Assembly (NCBI GenBank): GCA_049274895.1
Contig: JBASTM010000017.1
Coordinates: 1 to 31,841 of the forward strand
Reading direction: 5' to 3'
DNA length: 31,841 bases
From: JACQLN01 sp049274895
Lineage (GTDB): Bacteria > Patescibacteriota > Minisyncoccia > JACQLN01
Shown: one piece after another, positions 1 to 6,470 of the stretch
Layout: each line of letters starts with the position of its first letter
Numbering within the stretch: position 1 is the stretch's first letter
The notes under the pieces: generated by a model
The model's input: only the letters and a program-made list of their open reading frames with translations
Databases searched by the model: none
Told to the model about the DNA's origin: nothing
Program-made: the position numbers and the translations under genes

Positions 1-3
1 GAG

Positions 4-9
4 TATAAT
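4..9 (+). promoter_or_regulatory. -10 box of gap, apparently leaderless
   Basis: TATAAT lies 6 nt before the ATG of the GAPDH gene and there is no Shine-Dalgarno sequence between them. Transcription would start at or next to the start codon. Any -35 box lies outside the window. Confidence 0.6.
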
Positions 10-15
10 ATAGTC

Positions 16-1020
16 ATGCGCATTGCTATTAACGGATTCGGCAGAATCGGGCGGATTTTTTTCCGTCAGGCCTTGGGCGAATCCGACATAGATATTGTAG
101 CCATTAACGATCTGGCCTCGGTGGAGAATCTGGCTTATCTGTTGCGCCGCGATACGGTTTACGGCCTTTATGAAAAGCCGGTGGAGTTTAGGCGCGGTTA
201 CTTGGTGGTGGACAGTCAAAATATATTTGCCTACAGCGAAAAAGATCCGGCCAAACTGCCGTGGCAGGATTTGAATATAGATGTGGTGGTGGAATCCAGC
301 GGTGCGTTTGCTTCAAGCCAAAAAGCCCAAGCGCATCTGGAGGCCGGGGCCAAGAGAGTGGTTATAAGCGCGCCGGCTGATGCCGACACACCCCACGTTT
401 TGCCCGGATCCAACAACGATCAAATCATCAGCACTCTGGCGCGGATAACCTCGGATGCTTCCTGCACTACCAATGCCGTGGTGCCGGTGCTGAATATCCT
501 CCAAGCCAACCCCGGCGTCAAAAAAGCGATGTTAAACACTGTCCACGGCTATACCGCCAGTCAAAGTTTAGTGGATGGGCCGGCCACCAAAGATTTTTTG
601 CGCGGCCGGGCGGCGGCGCAGAACATCGTGCCTTCGCACACCGGCGCGGCCGAGGCGGTGGTGTGGTCGCAACCGTGGTTAAAGGATATGTTTGAAACGG
701 TGGCCATTAGGGTGCCGGTGCTGACCGGTTCGCTGGCCGACTTAACTTTTATGGCCGGCCGCAAAACCAGCGCCGAAGAAGTCAACGACATCTTGCGCCG
801 CGCGGCCAAACAGCCCCAGTGGCAGGGGATATTCACAGTTTCCGAAGAGCCGTTAGTATCGTCAGATATTATCAAAAACCATCACACTTCCATTGCCGAC
901 TTAACCCACACCAAAGTGGTCGGCGGCGATTTGGTGAAAGTTTTGGCTTGGTACGACAACGAATGGGGCTATTGCGCCTCGCTGTTGAAGCACGTGTTGA
1001 GTTTGAAGGAACTACTCTAA
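16..1020 (+). CDS. gap: Glyceraldehyde-3-phosphate dehydrogenase, type I
   Basis: This is a cytosolic glycolytic enzyme that oxidises glyceraldehyde-3-phosphate to 1,3-bisphosphoglycerate with NAD+. The 334-residue length is normal for the family. The N-terminal Rossmann motif INGFGRIGR is at residues 5-13. The acidic pair N31-D32 after the second strand suggests NAD rather than NADP. The catalytic motif SCTTN has Cys150, and the partner His177 lies in TVHGYT. The ATG at 16 is chosen because the protein begins as the family does and a TATAAT box ends 6 nt upstream. The gene stands alone and is followed by the promoter of an unrelated small gene. With the aldolase and sugar kinase further on it forms the lower glycolytic part of the window. 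The call is secure. Confidence 0.97.
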   Translation: MRIAINGFGRIGRIFFRQALGESDIDIVAINDLASVENLAYLLRRDTVYGLYEKPVEFRRGYLVVDSQNIFAYSEKDPAKLPWQDLNIDVVVESSGAFASSQKAQAHLEAGAKRVVISAPADADTPHVLPGSNNDQIISTLARITSDASCTTNAVVPVLNILQANPGVKKAMLNTVHGYTASQSLVDGPATKDFLRGRAAAQNIVPSHTGAAEAVVWSQPWLKDMFETVAIRVPVLTGSLADLTFMAGRKTSAEEVNDILRRAAKQPQWQGIFTVSEEPLVSSDIIKNHHTSIADLTHTKVVGGDLVKVLAWYDNEWGYCASLLKHVLSLKELL

Positions 1021-1054
1021 AAATGGCTTGTTTAAGCCACTTTTGGCCTTGGGA

Positions 1055-1083
1055 TTGACAAACTGCCATAGGTTTGCTATTAT
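1055..1083 (+). promoter_or_regulatory. Sigma-70 promoter of the small membrane protein gene
   Basis: TTGACA (1055-1060) is followed by a 17-nt spacer and TATTAT (1078-1083). A TGC immediately before the -10 makes it an extended -10 as well. Transcription would start near 1090, leaving a leader of about 68 nt. Confidence 0.75.
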
Positions 1084-1097
1084 TATAGATACAGACT

Positions 1098-1136
1098 AAG
1101 GATAGTCCTTTTCCATTACTAGGTGAGGAATCACCT
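1098..1136 (+). promoter_or_regulatory. Two hairpins in the 5' leader
   Basis: AAGGA-TAG-TCCTT (1098-1110) and AGGTGA-GGAA-TCACCT (1121-1136) fold into short hairpins, the second closed by a GNRA-type GGAA loop. They precede the SD of the 1158 gene. They may stabilise the mRNA or tune translation; no known riboswitch is recognised. Confidence 0.4.
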
Positions 1137-1157
1137 ATTTTCCAGAGGAGCTGAAAA

Positions 1158-1436
1158 GTGAGAAAGATCTTCGGGATCCTGCCGGGCGTGTACCTGGCCG
1201 CCATAGTCATTCTCTCTGTAGTCAATCTCTGGTTGGACTGGCAGTATATGATGGATCTCACCGGGAACTACTACCCACCCAAAATGGCTACGACCGTGGT
1301 GGCGGTCGTTCTCCTCTTTCTACTAATCCTGTTCTTCAAGGTATACGATCTGTGTACCTGGGCCGCCCTGTCGGCGGAGGAGAGGCGGATCGCCAAGAAC
1401 CTGGAGCCCTACCTCAAGAAGATCCTCCACCTCTAA
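1158..1436 (+). CDS. Small two-helix membrane protein, function unknown
   Basis: The 92-residue protein has two hydrophobic segments (about residues 5-25 and 44-63) joined by a short aromatic loop (NYYPP). A basic, charged amphipathic tail rich in Glu and Lys follows. I do not recognise the family. The GTG start is supported by the SD-like AGAGGAG at 1144-1150 and by a strong promoter 70-100 nt upstream. It has its own promoter and a strong terminator, so it is a single-gene unit. Codon use is richer in C-ending codons (ATC, CTC, GTC) than in the flanking metabolic genes, which could reflect high expression or a different origin. The reading frame is convincing; the function is open. Confidence 0.75.
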   Translation: MRKIFGILPGVYLAAIVILSVVNLWLDWQYMMDLTGNYYPPKMATTVVAVVLLFLLILFFKVYDLCTWAALSAEERRIAKNLEPYLKKILHL

Positions 1437-1465
1437 TTTGGGCGGCTAAGCCGCCAAAGGCAGTT

Positions 1466-1503
1466 GGCCTAAGTGCTCGCGCGAGCACTTAGGCCTTTTT
1501 TAT
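1466..1503 (+). terminator. Rho-independent terminator
   Basis: A 30-nt perfect palindrome with half-site GGCCTAAGTGCTCGC (1466-1480) is followed by a T-run (1496-1501). A smaller hairpin, GGCGGC-TAA-GCCGCC, lies just after the stop at 1441-1455. Confidence 0.85.
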
Positions 1504-1509
1504 TTGGAT

Positions 1510-1539
1510 TTGATAAATCAAGTATAAATAAGGTATAGT
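1510..1539 (+). promoter_or_regulatory. Promoter of the zinc-finger protein gene
   Basis: TTGATA (1510-1515), an 18-nt spacer and TATAGT (1534-1539). The start would be near 1546, giving a leader of about 36 nt with a good SD. Confidence 0.55.
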
Positions 1540-1581
1540 ACCGTGAGTTCTTTTTTCATCTAAACAGAGGGAGGATGGGCA

Positions 1582-1881
1582 ATGAATAATGTTACCTTTG
1601 AGCCGTTGGCGCGCCGGCGTTATCGCTGTTTGCATCCGGGCTGTCAGGCGATTATCAAGCAAGCCCATCTGGATAGCCACCGCAATACGCACCAAGAACG
1701 CCGCCAGCCACGGGTTGAAAAGCTGCCCCCGGCCGAGCCGATGCGGAAGGCCCGCAGAAATTACTCGGGTGAGGTTAGATGTCCATATTGCGGGGGGATG
1801 AGTTTCTCTATACTGTTCCACGGCGGTCAAGTAGTTAGTTGTCGGAAGAGTTTATGTCAAAAGACATTCATTGTAGAATAG
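1582..1881 (+). CDS. Small protein with a C2H2-like finger and a zinc ribbon
   Basis: The 99-residue protein carries two metal-binding modules. The first is C16-x4-C21-x11-H33-x3-H37, one residue short of the classical C2H2 zinc-finger spacing. The second is C67-x2-C70-x16-C87-x4-C92, a zinc ribbon near the C terminus. The linker between them is basic and rich in Arg, Lys and Pro, as expected for nucleic-acid binding. The start is supported by GGGAGGA at 1570-1576 ahead of the ATG. It is a monocistronic unit with its own promoter and terminator. A nucleic-acid-binding or regulatory role is inferred from the fold only; I know no characterised homologue. Confidence 0.8.
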   Translation: MNNVTFEPLARRRYRCLHPGCQAIIKQAHLDSHRNTHQERRQPRVEKLPPAEPMRKARRNYSGEVRCPYCGGMSFSILFHGGQVVSCRKSLCQKTFIVE

Positions 1882-1897
1882 TTCCCCAAATACCCAG

Positions 1898-1931
1898 GCC
1901 GTCCCGACTTTACGTCGCGGACGGCTTTTTT
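1898..1931 (+). terminator. Rho-independent terminator of the zinc-finger gene
   Basis: GCCGTCC-CGAC / GTCG-GGACGGC form a stem (1898-1925) closed by TTTAC, followed by six T residues. Confidence 0.85.
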
Positions 1932-1933
1932 AT

Positions 1934-1978
1934 CCCGCACCTTTTTAGCTAAAAAGGTGCGGGACTCTGTGTTAAAAT
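1934..1978 (+). promoter_or_regulatory. 30-nt palindrome plus -10 box of rpiB, candidate operator
   Basis: A perfect palindrome (1934-1963, half-site CCCGCACCTTTTTAG) ends 9 nt before TAAAAT (1973-1978). The ATG of rpiB follows 6 nt later with no SD, so the mRNA looks leaderless. The palindrome covers the position of a -35 box, and no good -35 hexamer is visible. The same arrangement recurs at 5417-5461. It could be an operator or activator site, or simply a hairpin. Confidence 0.6.
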
Positions 1979-1984
1979 ATAGAT

Positions 1985-2434
1985 ATGATCTATATTGGTT
2001 CCGATCATCGCGGTTACAATCTTAAAGAATATCTTAAAGATTATCTTGCCAAGTCAAAGATTCCATTCAAAGATGTAGGTAATCACAAATTTGATCCGGA
2101 GGATGATTACCCCGATTTTGCTTTTAAGGTGGCTCAAGAGGTCGCTAAGGATTCAACTAGCACCGGCGTGATGATTTGCGGTTCGGGTTTGGGTATGGTC
2201 GCGGCGGCCAACAAAGTCAAAGGCATTCGGGCGGGTCTCGCCGTTAGCGAATGGTATGCCCGGCACGGCCGGGAGAATGATGATTTGAACGTGGTAGCCA
2301 TTGCGGCCGATCAAACAGATTTCAGTATGGCCGAGAAGATATTGAAGGTGTGGCTGGAGGCCAAGTTTGATCCGCAGCCCAAATATATTAGGCGAGTGGA
2401 GAAAATTAGAAAAGCAGAAGAATCATGGAGATAG
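1985..2434 (+). CDS. rpiB: Ribose-5-phosphate isomerase B
   Basis: This cytosolic enzyme interconverts ribose-5-phosphate and ribulose-5-phosphate in the non-oxidative pentose phosphate pathway. The 149 residues match the RpiB/LacAB family length. Visible signatures are the N-terminal IGSDHRG (D7, H8), the catalytic-Cys loop ICGSGLGM with C65, and the later AVSEWYARHGRENDDLNVVA segment. The ATG at 1985 lies 6 nt after TAAAAT, as for other apparently leaderless genes here. Its 3' end overlaps the start of the epimerase gene by 10 nt, so the two are translationally coupled and act in consecutive steps. The identification is secure. Confidence 0.95.
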   Translation: MIYIGSDHRGYNLKEYLKDYLAKSKIPFKDVGNHKFDPEDDYPDFAFKVAQEVAKDSTSTGVMICGSGLGMVAAANKVKGIRAGLAVSEWYARHGRENDDLNVVAIAADQTDFSMAEKILKVWLEAKFDPQPKYIRRVEKIRKAEESWR

Positions 2435-3042
2435 TTCCCGCCATTTTGGAATCGGACTGGCCCAACGTGGCCGAAAAAATCAAACTTATGGACGGTCTTA
2501 CGGACTGGATCCAATTAGATATTTCTGACGGCATTTTTACGCCGATCCAGACTTGGTCTAACCCCCAAGAACTTTTAGATCTAAATATAAAATCAAAAGT
2601 AGAAGTCCATTTGATGGTGGCCGATCCGGCGGAGGAGATCAAAAGATGGGCGGTGGGTCCAGTCAGTCGTTTGGTGGTGCCCATAGAATCTTTGAAAAAT
2701 GTTGAACATCCGATGTTCAACATTGGGAGAGAAGTTGTTTTAGGTTTTAATATAGAAACGCCGTGGGAGATGCATCGGGACTTGATTGGCCAAGTCGGTC
2801 GGGTTTTGTTTTTAAGCGTCAGGCCGGGCTATCAAGGGCAGGAGTTTGATGGGCGGGTGATTGATAAAATCAGGTCTTTTAAGTCGGCGTATCCCCAAAT
2901 CAAAATAGAGGTGGATGGGGGAATTGATTTAGATATTGCTAAGGATCTTAAAGAAGTCGGTGTTGATGATATTGTGGTGGGCTCGGGTATATTTGCGTCG
3001 GACGATCCTAAGCAAGCAATTCAAAGTTACAAGTTTATATAA
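2425..3042 (+). CDS. rpe: Ribulose-phosphate 3-epimerase-like protein
   Basis: A TIM-barrel epimerase of 205 residues, expected to interconvert ribulose-5-phosphate and xylulose-5-phosphate. The barrel motifs LDISDG (D32), VHLMV (H62), LSVRPGYQGQ and EVDGGI (D164) are present. The phosphate-binding end VVGSGIFASDD is also present. The first metal ligand of typical Rpe, the His in H-x-D-x-x-D, is Gln30 here, so metal binding or activity may differ. It overlaps rpiB by 10 nt and precedes the transketolase genes, fitting the pathway. Residues 92-100 (NVEHPMFNI) are encoded exactly by a palindrome repeated elsewhere in the window. A related barrel enzyme with another substrate is possible. Confidence 0.82.
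   Translation: MEIVPAILESDWPNVAEKIKLMDGLTDWIQLDISDGIFTPIQTWSNPQELLDLNIKSKVEVHLMVADPAEEIKRWAVGPVSRLVVPIESLKNVEHPMFNIGREVVLGFNIETPWEMHRDLIGQVGRVLFLSVRPGYQGQEFDGRVIDKIRSFKSAYPQIKIEVDGGIDLDIAKDLKEVGVDDIVVGSGIFASDDPKQAIQSYKFI
2698..2724 (+). repeat. Palindromic element inside rpe, copy 1
   Basis: Half-site AATGTTGAACATC, a single C, then its inverse complement. The central 25 nt are identical to the intergenic copy at 23631-23655. The element spans exactly nine codons in frame. Confidence 0.85.
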
Positions 3043-3070
3043 TACTTTATATAGTATCCTCACAATTCAT

Positions 3071-3110
3071 AACGTATACCGAGCTTGCTGCAGCAAGCTC
3101 GGTATACGTT
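3071..3110 (+). repeat. 40-nt perfect palindrome between rpe and transketolase
   Basis: The half-site AACGTATACCGAGCTTGCTG (3071-3090) is followed directly by its exact inverse complement, centred on CTGCAG. A long T-tract occurs only about 15 nt later (3123-3137), so it may serve as a terminator for rpiB-rpe, but it is not a standard one. Confidence 0.85.
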
Positions 3111-3151
3111 TGGGGCAAAACGGTTTTTTTCTTTTTTCGCAATAAATTTGC

Positions 3152-3157
3152 TAAAAT
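3152..3157 (+). promoter_or_regulatory. -10 box of the transketolase N-half gene, leaderless
   Basis: TAAAAT ends 6 nt before the GTG start at 3164. No SD sequence is present. No clear -35 hexamer is seen in the T-rich stretch upstream. Confidence 0.5.
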
Positions 3158-3163
3158 TAAAAC

Positions 3164-4027
3164 GTGGAAGCGCTGCACGACACCAAATTAAAACAGCTGG
3201 AGCTCAAGGCCAACCAAATCCGGCAGGATATTATTGCCATGCTCTTAGCAGCCGGCTCGGGGCACTCGGCCGGGCCGTTGGGCATGGCCGATATTTTTAC
3301 GGCGCTTTATTTTCACGTTCTAAAGCACGATCCCAAGCACCCCGAGTGGCCCGGCCGCGATCGGCTGATACTTTCCAACGGCCACATTTGCCCAGTGCGC
3401 TACGCGGCTATGGCCGAGGCCGGCTATTTTCCGCTGTCGGAATTAAAAACTTTGCGCCAGCTGGGCACGCGCTTGCAGGGCCATCCCCACCGCGTCGCCC
3501 TGCCTGGCATGGAAACTACATCCGGCCCGCTCGGATCAGGATTATCTCAAGCCGCCGGTATGGCGCTCGCGCTAAAAATGGACGGCGCTACCAACAGAGT
3601 CTATTGCGCTATGTCGGACGGCGAGCATGACGCCGGCCAAACTTGGGAGGCGGTGATGTTCGCGGCTAAATATAAATTGAATAATCTAACCGGCATATTG
3701 GATCGCAATAATATTCAAATAGACGGCTACACCGAAGACATTATGCCGTTGGATGATCTTAAAAATAAGTACGAATCTTTCAACTGGCACGTCATAGAAA
3801 TCGACGGCCACAATATGCGCGAGTTTGTGGAGGCCTGCGCTACGGCCGAAACTATTTTTGAAAAACCGACAGTGATTATCGCCCACACTATTCCGGGCCA
3901 GGGGGTGGATTTTATGGAGCGAAAATTTGAATGGCACGGCAAGCCCCCTAATAAAGAGGAAGCTGCCGAGGCCTTGAGAGAGCTGCGGACGCTGCAGGGG
4001 CAGATTGAAGCCGGACACATGGACTAG
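3164..4027 (+). CDS. Transketolase, N-terminal subunit
   Basis: This is the thiamine-diphosphate-binding half of transketolase (287 residues), which moves two-carbon units between sugar phosphates. GSGHSAGPLG (H34) and LSNGH (H74) match the substrate and cofactor region. SDGEHDAGQTWEA (151-163) followed by LDRNN is the ThDP/Mg motif. Single-chain transketolase is about 650 residues; here it is split, with the C-terminal half starting 77 nt later. Split transketolases are known in archaea and several bacteria. The GTG start is chosen because it follows a TAAAAT box at leaderless spacing. The two products should form one heteromeric enzyme. Confidence 0.93.
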   Translation: MEALHDTKLKQLELKANQIRQDIIAMLLAAGSGHSAGPLGMADIFTALYFHVLKHDPKHPEWPGRDRLILSNGHICPVRYAAMAEAGYFPLSELKTLRQLGTRLQGHPHRVALPGMETTSGPLGSGLSQAAGMALALKMDGATNRVYCAMSDGEHDAGQTWEAVMFAAKYKLNNLTGILDRNNIQIDGYTEDIMPLDDLKNKYESFNWHVIEIDGHNMREFVEACATAETIFEKPTVIIAHTIPGQGVDFMERKFEWHGKPPNKEEAAEALRELRTLQGQIEAGHMD

Positions 4028-4031
4028 GAAT

Positions 4032-4100
4032 TAGCTTCTTAGCTTGCTAGCTTTTTAGGTTTTAACCCCCTAGAAAGCTAAAAGCTAAAAGCTAAAAGCT
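4032..4100 (+). repeat. AGCTAAA tandem repeats with inverted copies
   Basis: Nearly four tandem copies of AAAGCTA (4074-4100) lie just before the transketolase C-half gene. Inverted copies of TTAGCTT (4032-4055) lie upstream. TAGCTTTTTAGG and CCTAGAAAGCTA can pair into a strong hairpin in the short gap between the two subunit genes. Confidence 0.7.
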
Positions 4101-4104
4101 GTTA

Positions 4105-5079
4105 GTGAACCTCAACGCTTATTTAGTGAAAGATTTGTCTAAACCGGAACTAAAAGCCACCCGCGACGGTTACGGCGAGGGTTTGGTTTTGGCCGGGGAG
4201 AAAAATAAAAACGTGGTGGTGCTGTGCGCCGACCTGACGGAATCCACGCGCTCGCTGGCCTTCCAAAAAAAGTTTCCCGAAAGATTCGTGGAACTGGGCG
4301 TGGCCGAGCAGAATATGGCTTCGGTGGCGGCGGGTATGGCCCTGGCGGGTAAAATTCCTTTTGTTTCTTCTTATGCCACTTTCAGCCCCGGCCGCAATAA
4401 CGAACAAATAAGAACCACCATTGCTTACAATGAGGCCAATGTAAAAATCGCGGGAGCGCACGCCGGCATTTCGGTCGGCCCGGATGGGGCCACGCACCAG
4501 GCCTTGGAAGACATCGGCTTAATGCGAATGCTGCCGGGGATGACGGTGATTGTGCCTTGCGATTACGAAGAAGCCAAAAAAGCTACGCTGGCGGCGGCGG
4601 AATTAGCCGGTCCGGTTTATTTGCGTTTTGGACGCGAGAAAACTCCAGTCATAACCACGGCCGATACGCCTTTCAAAATCGGGCAGGCCGAAGTTTTCAA
4701 AGACGGCCGCGACGCGGTTATTTTTGTTTGCGGTCCTTTGATCTACAACGCCTTGAGGGTGGCTTTAGATCTTGAGGAAGAGAAAATATCGGTGGCGGTG
4801 GTTAATATACATACTATAAAACCGTTGGACGGCGAGACAATCTTAAAATATGTCCGTCAGACCAAAGCCGTAGTTACGGTGGAAGAACATCAAATTTATG
4901 GCGGCTTGGGCGGCGCCATCGCCGAATTTTTGGCCAAAGAATTGCCGGTGCCGATGGAGTTTATTGGTGTCCATGATTCTTTTGGCGAATCCGGCCAGCC
5001 CGAAGAACTGATAGAGAAATACGGTCTGGGTGTGGAATCAATCAAAAAGGCCATTAGGAAAGTTTTAACCAGAAAGTAG
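4105..5079 (+). CDS. Transketolase, C-terminal subunit
   Basis: This is the pyrimidine-binding and C-terminal half of transketolase (324 residues). The motif FVELGVAEQNMASVAAGMAL contains the conserved catalytic Glu. FVSSYATFSPGR, AHAGISVGPDGATHQ and VVTVEEHQIYGGLG are all typical of the family. With the preceding gene it reconstitutes a full transketolase. The GTG at 4105 gives a family-like N terminus, but neither an SD nor a clear -10 box is visible, so the exact start is less certain. The gene may be co-transcribed through the AGCTAAA repeat region. A 1-deoxyxylulose-5-phosphate synthase is unlikely because of the split and the pentose-phosphate context. Confidence 0.92.
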   Translation: MNLNAYLVKDLSKPELKATRDGYGEGLVLAGEKNKNVVVLCADLTESTRSLAFQKKFPERFVELGVAEQNMASVAAGMALAGKIPFVSSYATFSPGRNNEQIRTTIAYNEANVKIAGAHAGISVGPDGATHQALEDIGLMRMLPGMTVIVPCDYEEAKKATLAAAELAGPVYLRFGREKTPVITTADTPFKIGQAEVFKDGRDAVIFVCGPLIYNALRVALDLEEEKISVAVVNIHTIKPLDGETILKYVRQTKAVVTVEEHQIYGGLGGAIAEFLAKELPVPMEFIGVHDSFGESGQPEELIEKYGLGVESIKKAIRKVLTRK

Positions 5080-5092
5080 CTGATTTTCATCA

Positions 5093-5121
5093 TTGACAAA
5101 TTAAATGTAAAGGTGTATAAT
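5093..5121 (+). promoter_or_regulatory. Consensus sigma-70 promoter
   Basis: TTGACA (5093-5098), a 17-nt spacer and TATAAT (5116-5121): both hexamers match the consensus perfectly. It predicts a start near 5128 and a leader of about 75 nt. A second TGATATAAT (extended -10) lies at 5149-5157. Confidence 0.85.
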
Positions 5122-5202
5122 TAAAGATAGGCAGTGAAATTGGAAATTTGATATAATTAGCTTGGGCGAGTTGCGCACAAAAATCAAACAAAGGAGGATA
5201 AA

Positions 5203-5364
5203 GTGGTGATCAAGAAGAAGGCTGATTCCGTCGTGAATCAGCCCCGCGAGGCCAAACAGATATTGGTGGCGAAGGGAGTTGTTGATTGCTCCAAAAAGCA
5301 TCACCCCAGAAGGCCGCCGCCGGCGGCTGTAAGAAAAAGTAGGATTCACTGGAAAGTCGTGTAG
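5203..5364 (+). CDS. Small basic protein, function unknown
   Basis: A 53-codon reading frame starts at GTG 5203 (or the adjacent GTG 5206) right after AAGGAGG at 5191-5197. It ends at TAG 5362-5364 and is followed by a strong terminator. The product is very basic, beginning MVIKKKADS and carrying a HHPRRPPPAA segment in the second half. There is one cysteine and no membrane segment. A consensus promoter, SD site and terminator frame it exactly, which is the main evidence that it is a real gene. A nucleic-acid or ribosome-associated role would fit the charge, but I do not recognise it. Confidence 0.65.
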   Translation: MVIKKKADSVVNQPREAKQILVAKGVVDCSKKHHPRRPPPAAVRKSRIHWKVV

Positions 5365-5381
5365 CGCGCCAGCGCCCTAAC

Positions 5382-5414
5382 GAGGCAGACTCAAACAACA
5401 GTCTGCCTCTTTTT
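5382..5414 (+). terminator. Rho-independent terminator
   Basis: GAGGCAGACT / AGTCTGCCTC form a 10-bp stem (5382-5409) followed by TTTTT. Confidence 0.88.
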
Positions 5415-5416
5415 AT

Positions 5417-5461
5417 CCCGCACCTTTTGTTTGCAAAAGGTGCGGGATTTTGTGGTAAAAT
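5417..5461 (+). promoter_or_regulatory. Palindrome plus -10 box of the sugar kinase gene, second copy of the candidate operator
   Basis: CCCGCACCTTTTG (5417-5429), loop TTTG, CAAAAGGTGCGGG (5434-5446). After 9 nt comes TAAAAT (5456-5461), and the ATG follows 7 nt later. Arm sequence, the preceding T-run plus AT, and the distance to the -10 match the rpiB copy at 1934-1978. Confidence 0.6.
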
Positions 5462-5468
5462 TATAATA

Positions 5469-6470
5469 ATGGTTTTTGATGTTATTACCATCGGCACGGC
5501 TACCCGGGATTTTTTTGCCAAAAGCCGGGCCTTTAAGGTTGTATCCACGCCCGAGTTTGTTTCTGGTTTTGGTTTATGCCTCCCGGCGGGCGGCAAGATT
5601 GATTTGGAGGATGTTGTTTTTGCCACCGGCGGCGGAGCCACCAACGCCGCGGTTACTTTCAGCCGGCAGGGCTACCGCGCCGCCGCCGTCTGCAAGATCG
5701 GTGACGATGTTTCGGGGCGCGAGGTTTTGAAAGATTTGCAGGCCGAGCAGGTCAGCACCGGTTTTGTGGTTGAGACTAAAGATTCAAAGACGGCTTATTC
5801 GGTTTTGATTTTGTCGGATACAGGCGAGAGGACCGCACTGACTTACCGCGGCGCCTCGGAAAATTTTGAGCGCTCGGATATCAATCCCGGCAACCTCGCG
5901 GCCAAATGGTTTTATATTTCCGGTTCGGTGCCTTTAGATGTTGTTGGTGTTGTTTTGGATAAAGCTAAGGAAACTGGTGCCAAGGTGGCGATGAATCCTT
6001 CCCAAAGCCAAATCAAACTGGGTCTGGGCGGTTTCGGCGGGATTCTAAAAAAACTTGATGTGGTTATAATGAACCGTGAGGAAGGATCGCAACTGACCGG
6101 TGTGGATTATAAACGTGAAGAAAAGATTTTTGGGGTTTTGGATGAGTATGTTAAAGGAATAGCGATTCTGACCGACGGCCCCAAGGGGGTTTGGGTCTCT
6201 GACGGCAAGAAGATCTACCAAGCCGGAATTTTTAAGAATAAAAGTATTATTGATAGAACCGGCGCCGGCGACGCTTTCGGTTCCGGTTTTGTGGCTGGCC
6301 TCGCAAGGTCAAACAACATCGAGGCAGCTATTCGCCTCGCCAGTGCCAACGCCACCAATGTGGTGGAATATATTGGAGCTAAAGCTGGGATTTTGACCAA
6401 AGATCAATTTGAAAATGATTCGCGCTGGAGGGAATTAAAAATTGAAACCAATAAAACAAGCGATCAATGA
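5469..6470 (+). CDS. PfkB/ribokinase-family carbohydrate kinase
   Basis: A cytosolic kinase of 333 residues that phosphorylates a sugar or nucleoside with ATP. GGGATNAAVTFSRQG near the N terminus is the first PfkB signature. DRTGAGDAFGSGF near the C terminus is the second, with the catalytic Asp and anion hole. LTDGPKGVWV and MNREEGSQL are also family-like. The ATG at 5469 is preferred to the longer frame from 5427, because 5427 lies inside the palindrome and upstream of the -10 box. The stop overlaps the next start (ATGA), so the pair is coupled. The substrate cannot be read from sequence; ribose, fructose phosphate or a nucleoside are candidates, given the pentose-phosphate genes nearby. 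Confidence 0.9.
   Translation: MVFDVITIGTATRDFFAKSRAFKVVSTPEFVSGFGLCLPAGGKIDLEDVVFATGGGATNAAVTFSRQGYRAAAVCKIGDDVSGREVLKDLQAEQVSTGFVVETKDSKTAYSVLILSDTGERTALTYRGASENFERSDINPGNLAAKWFYISGSVPLDVVGVVLDKAKETGAKVAMNPSQSQIKLGLGGFGGILKKLDVVIMNREEGSQLTGVDYKREEKIFGVLDEYVKGIAILTDGPKGVWVSDGKKIYQAGIFKNKSIIDRTGAGDAFGSGFVAGLARSNNIEAAIRLASANATNVVEYIGAKAGILTKDQFENDSRWRELKIETNKTSDQ

Noticed and set aside
1489..1830. Minus-strand frame opposite the zinc-finger gene
   Set aside because: It covers the promoter and coding region of the plus-strand gene and has no SD or promoter. The Cys/His pattern supports the plus strand.
4032..4100. CRISPR-like array
   Set aside because: The repeated units are 7 nt with no spacers of regular length. 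This is a simple tandem repeat; no cas genes are present in the window.
5427..5468. Longer start for the sugar kinase
   Set aside because: The extra codons lie in the palindrome and the -10 promoter region, so they would not be transcribed from the visible promoter.
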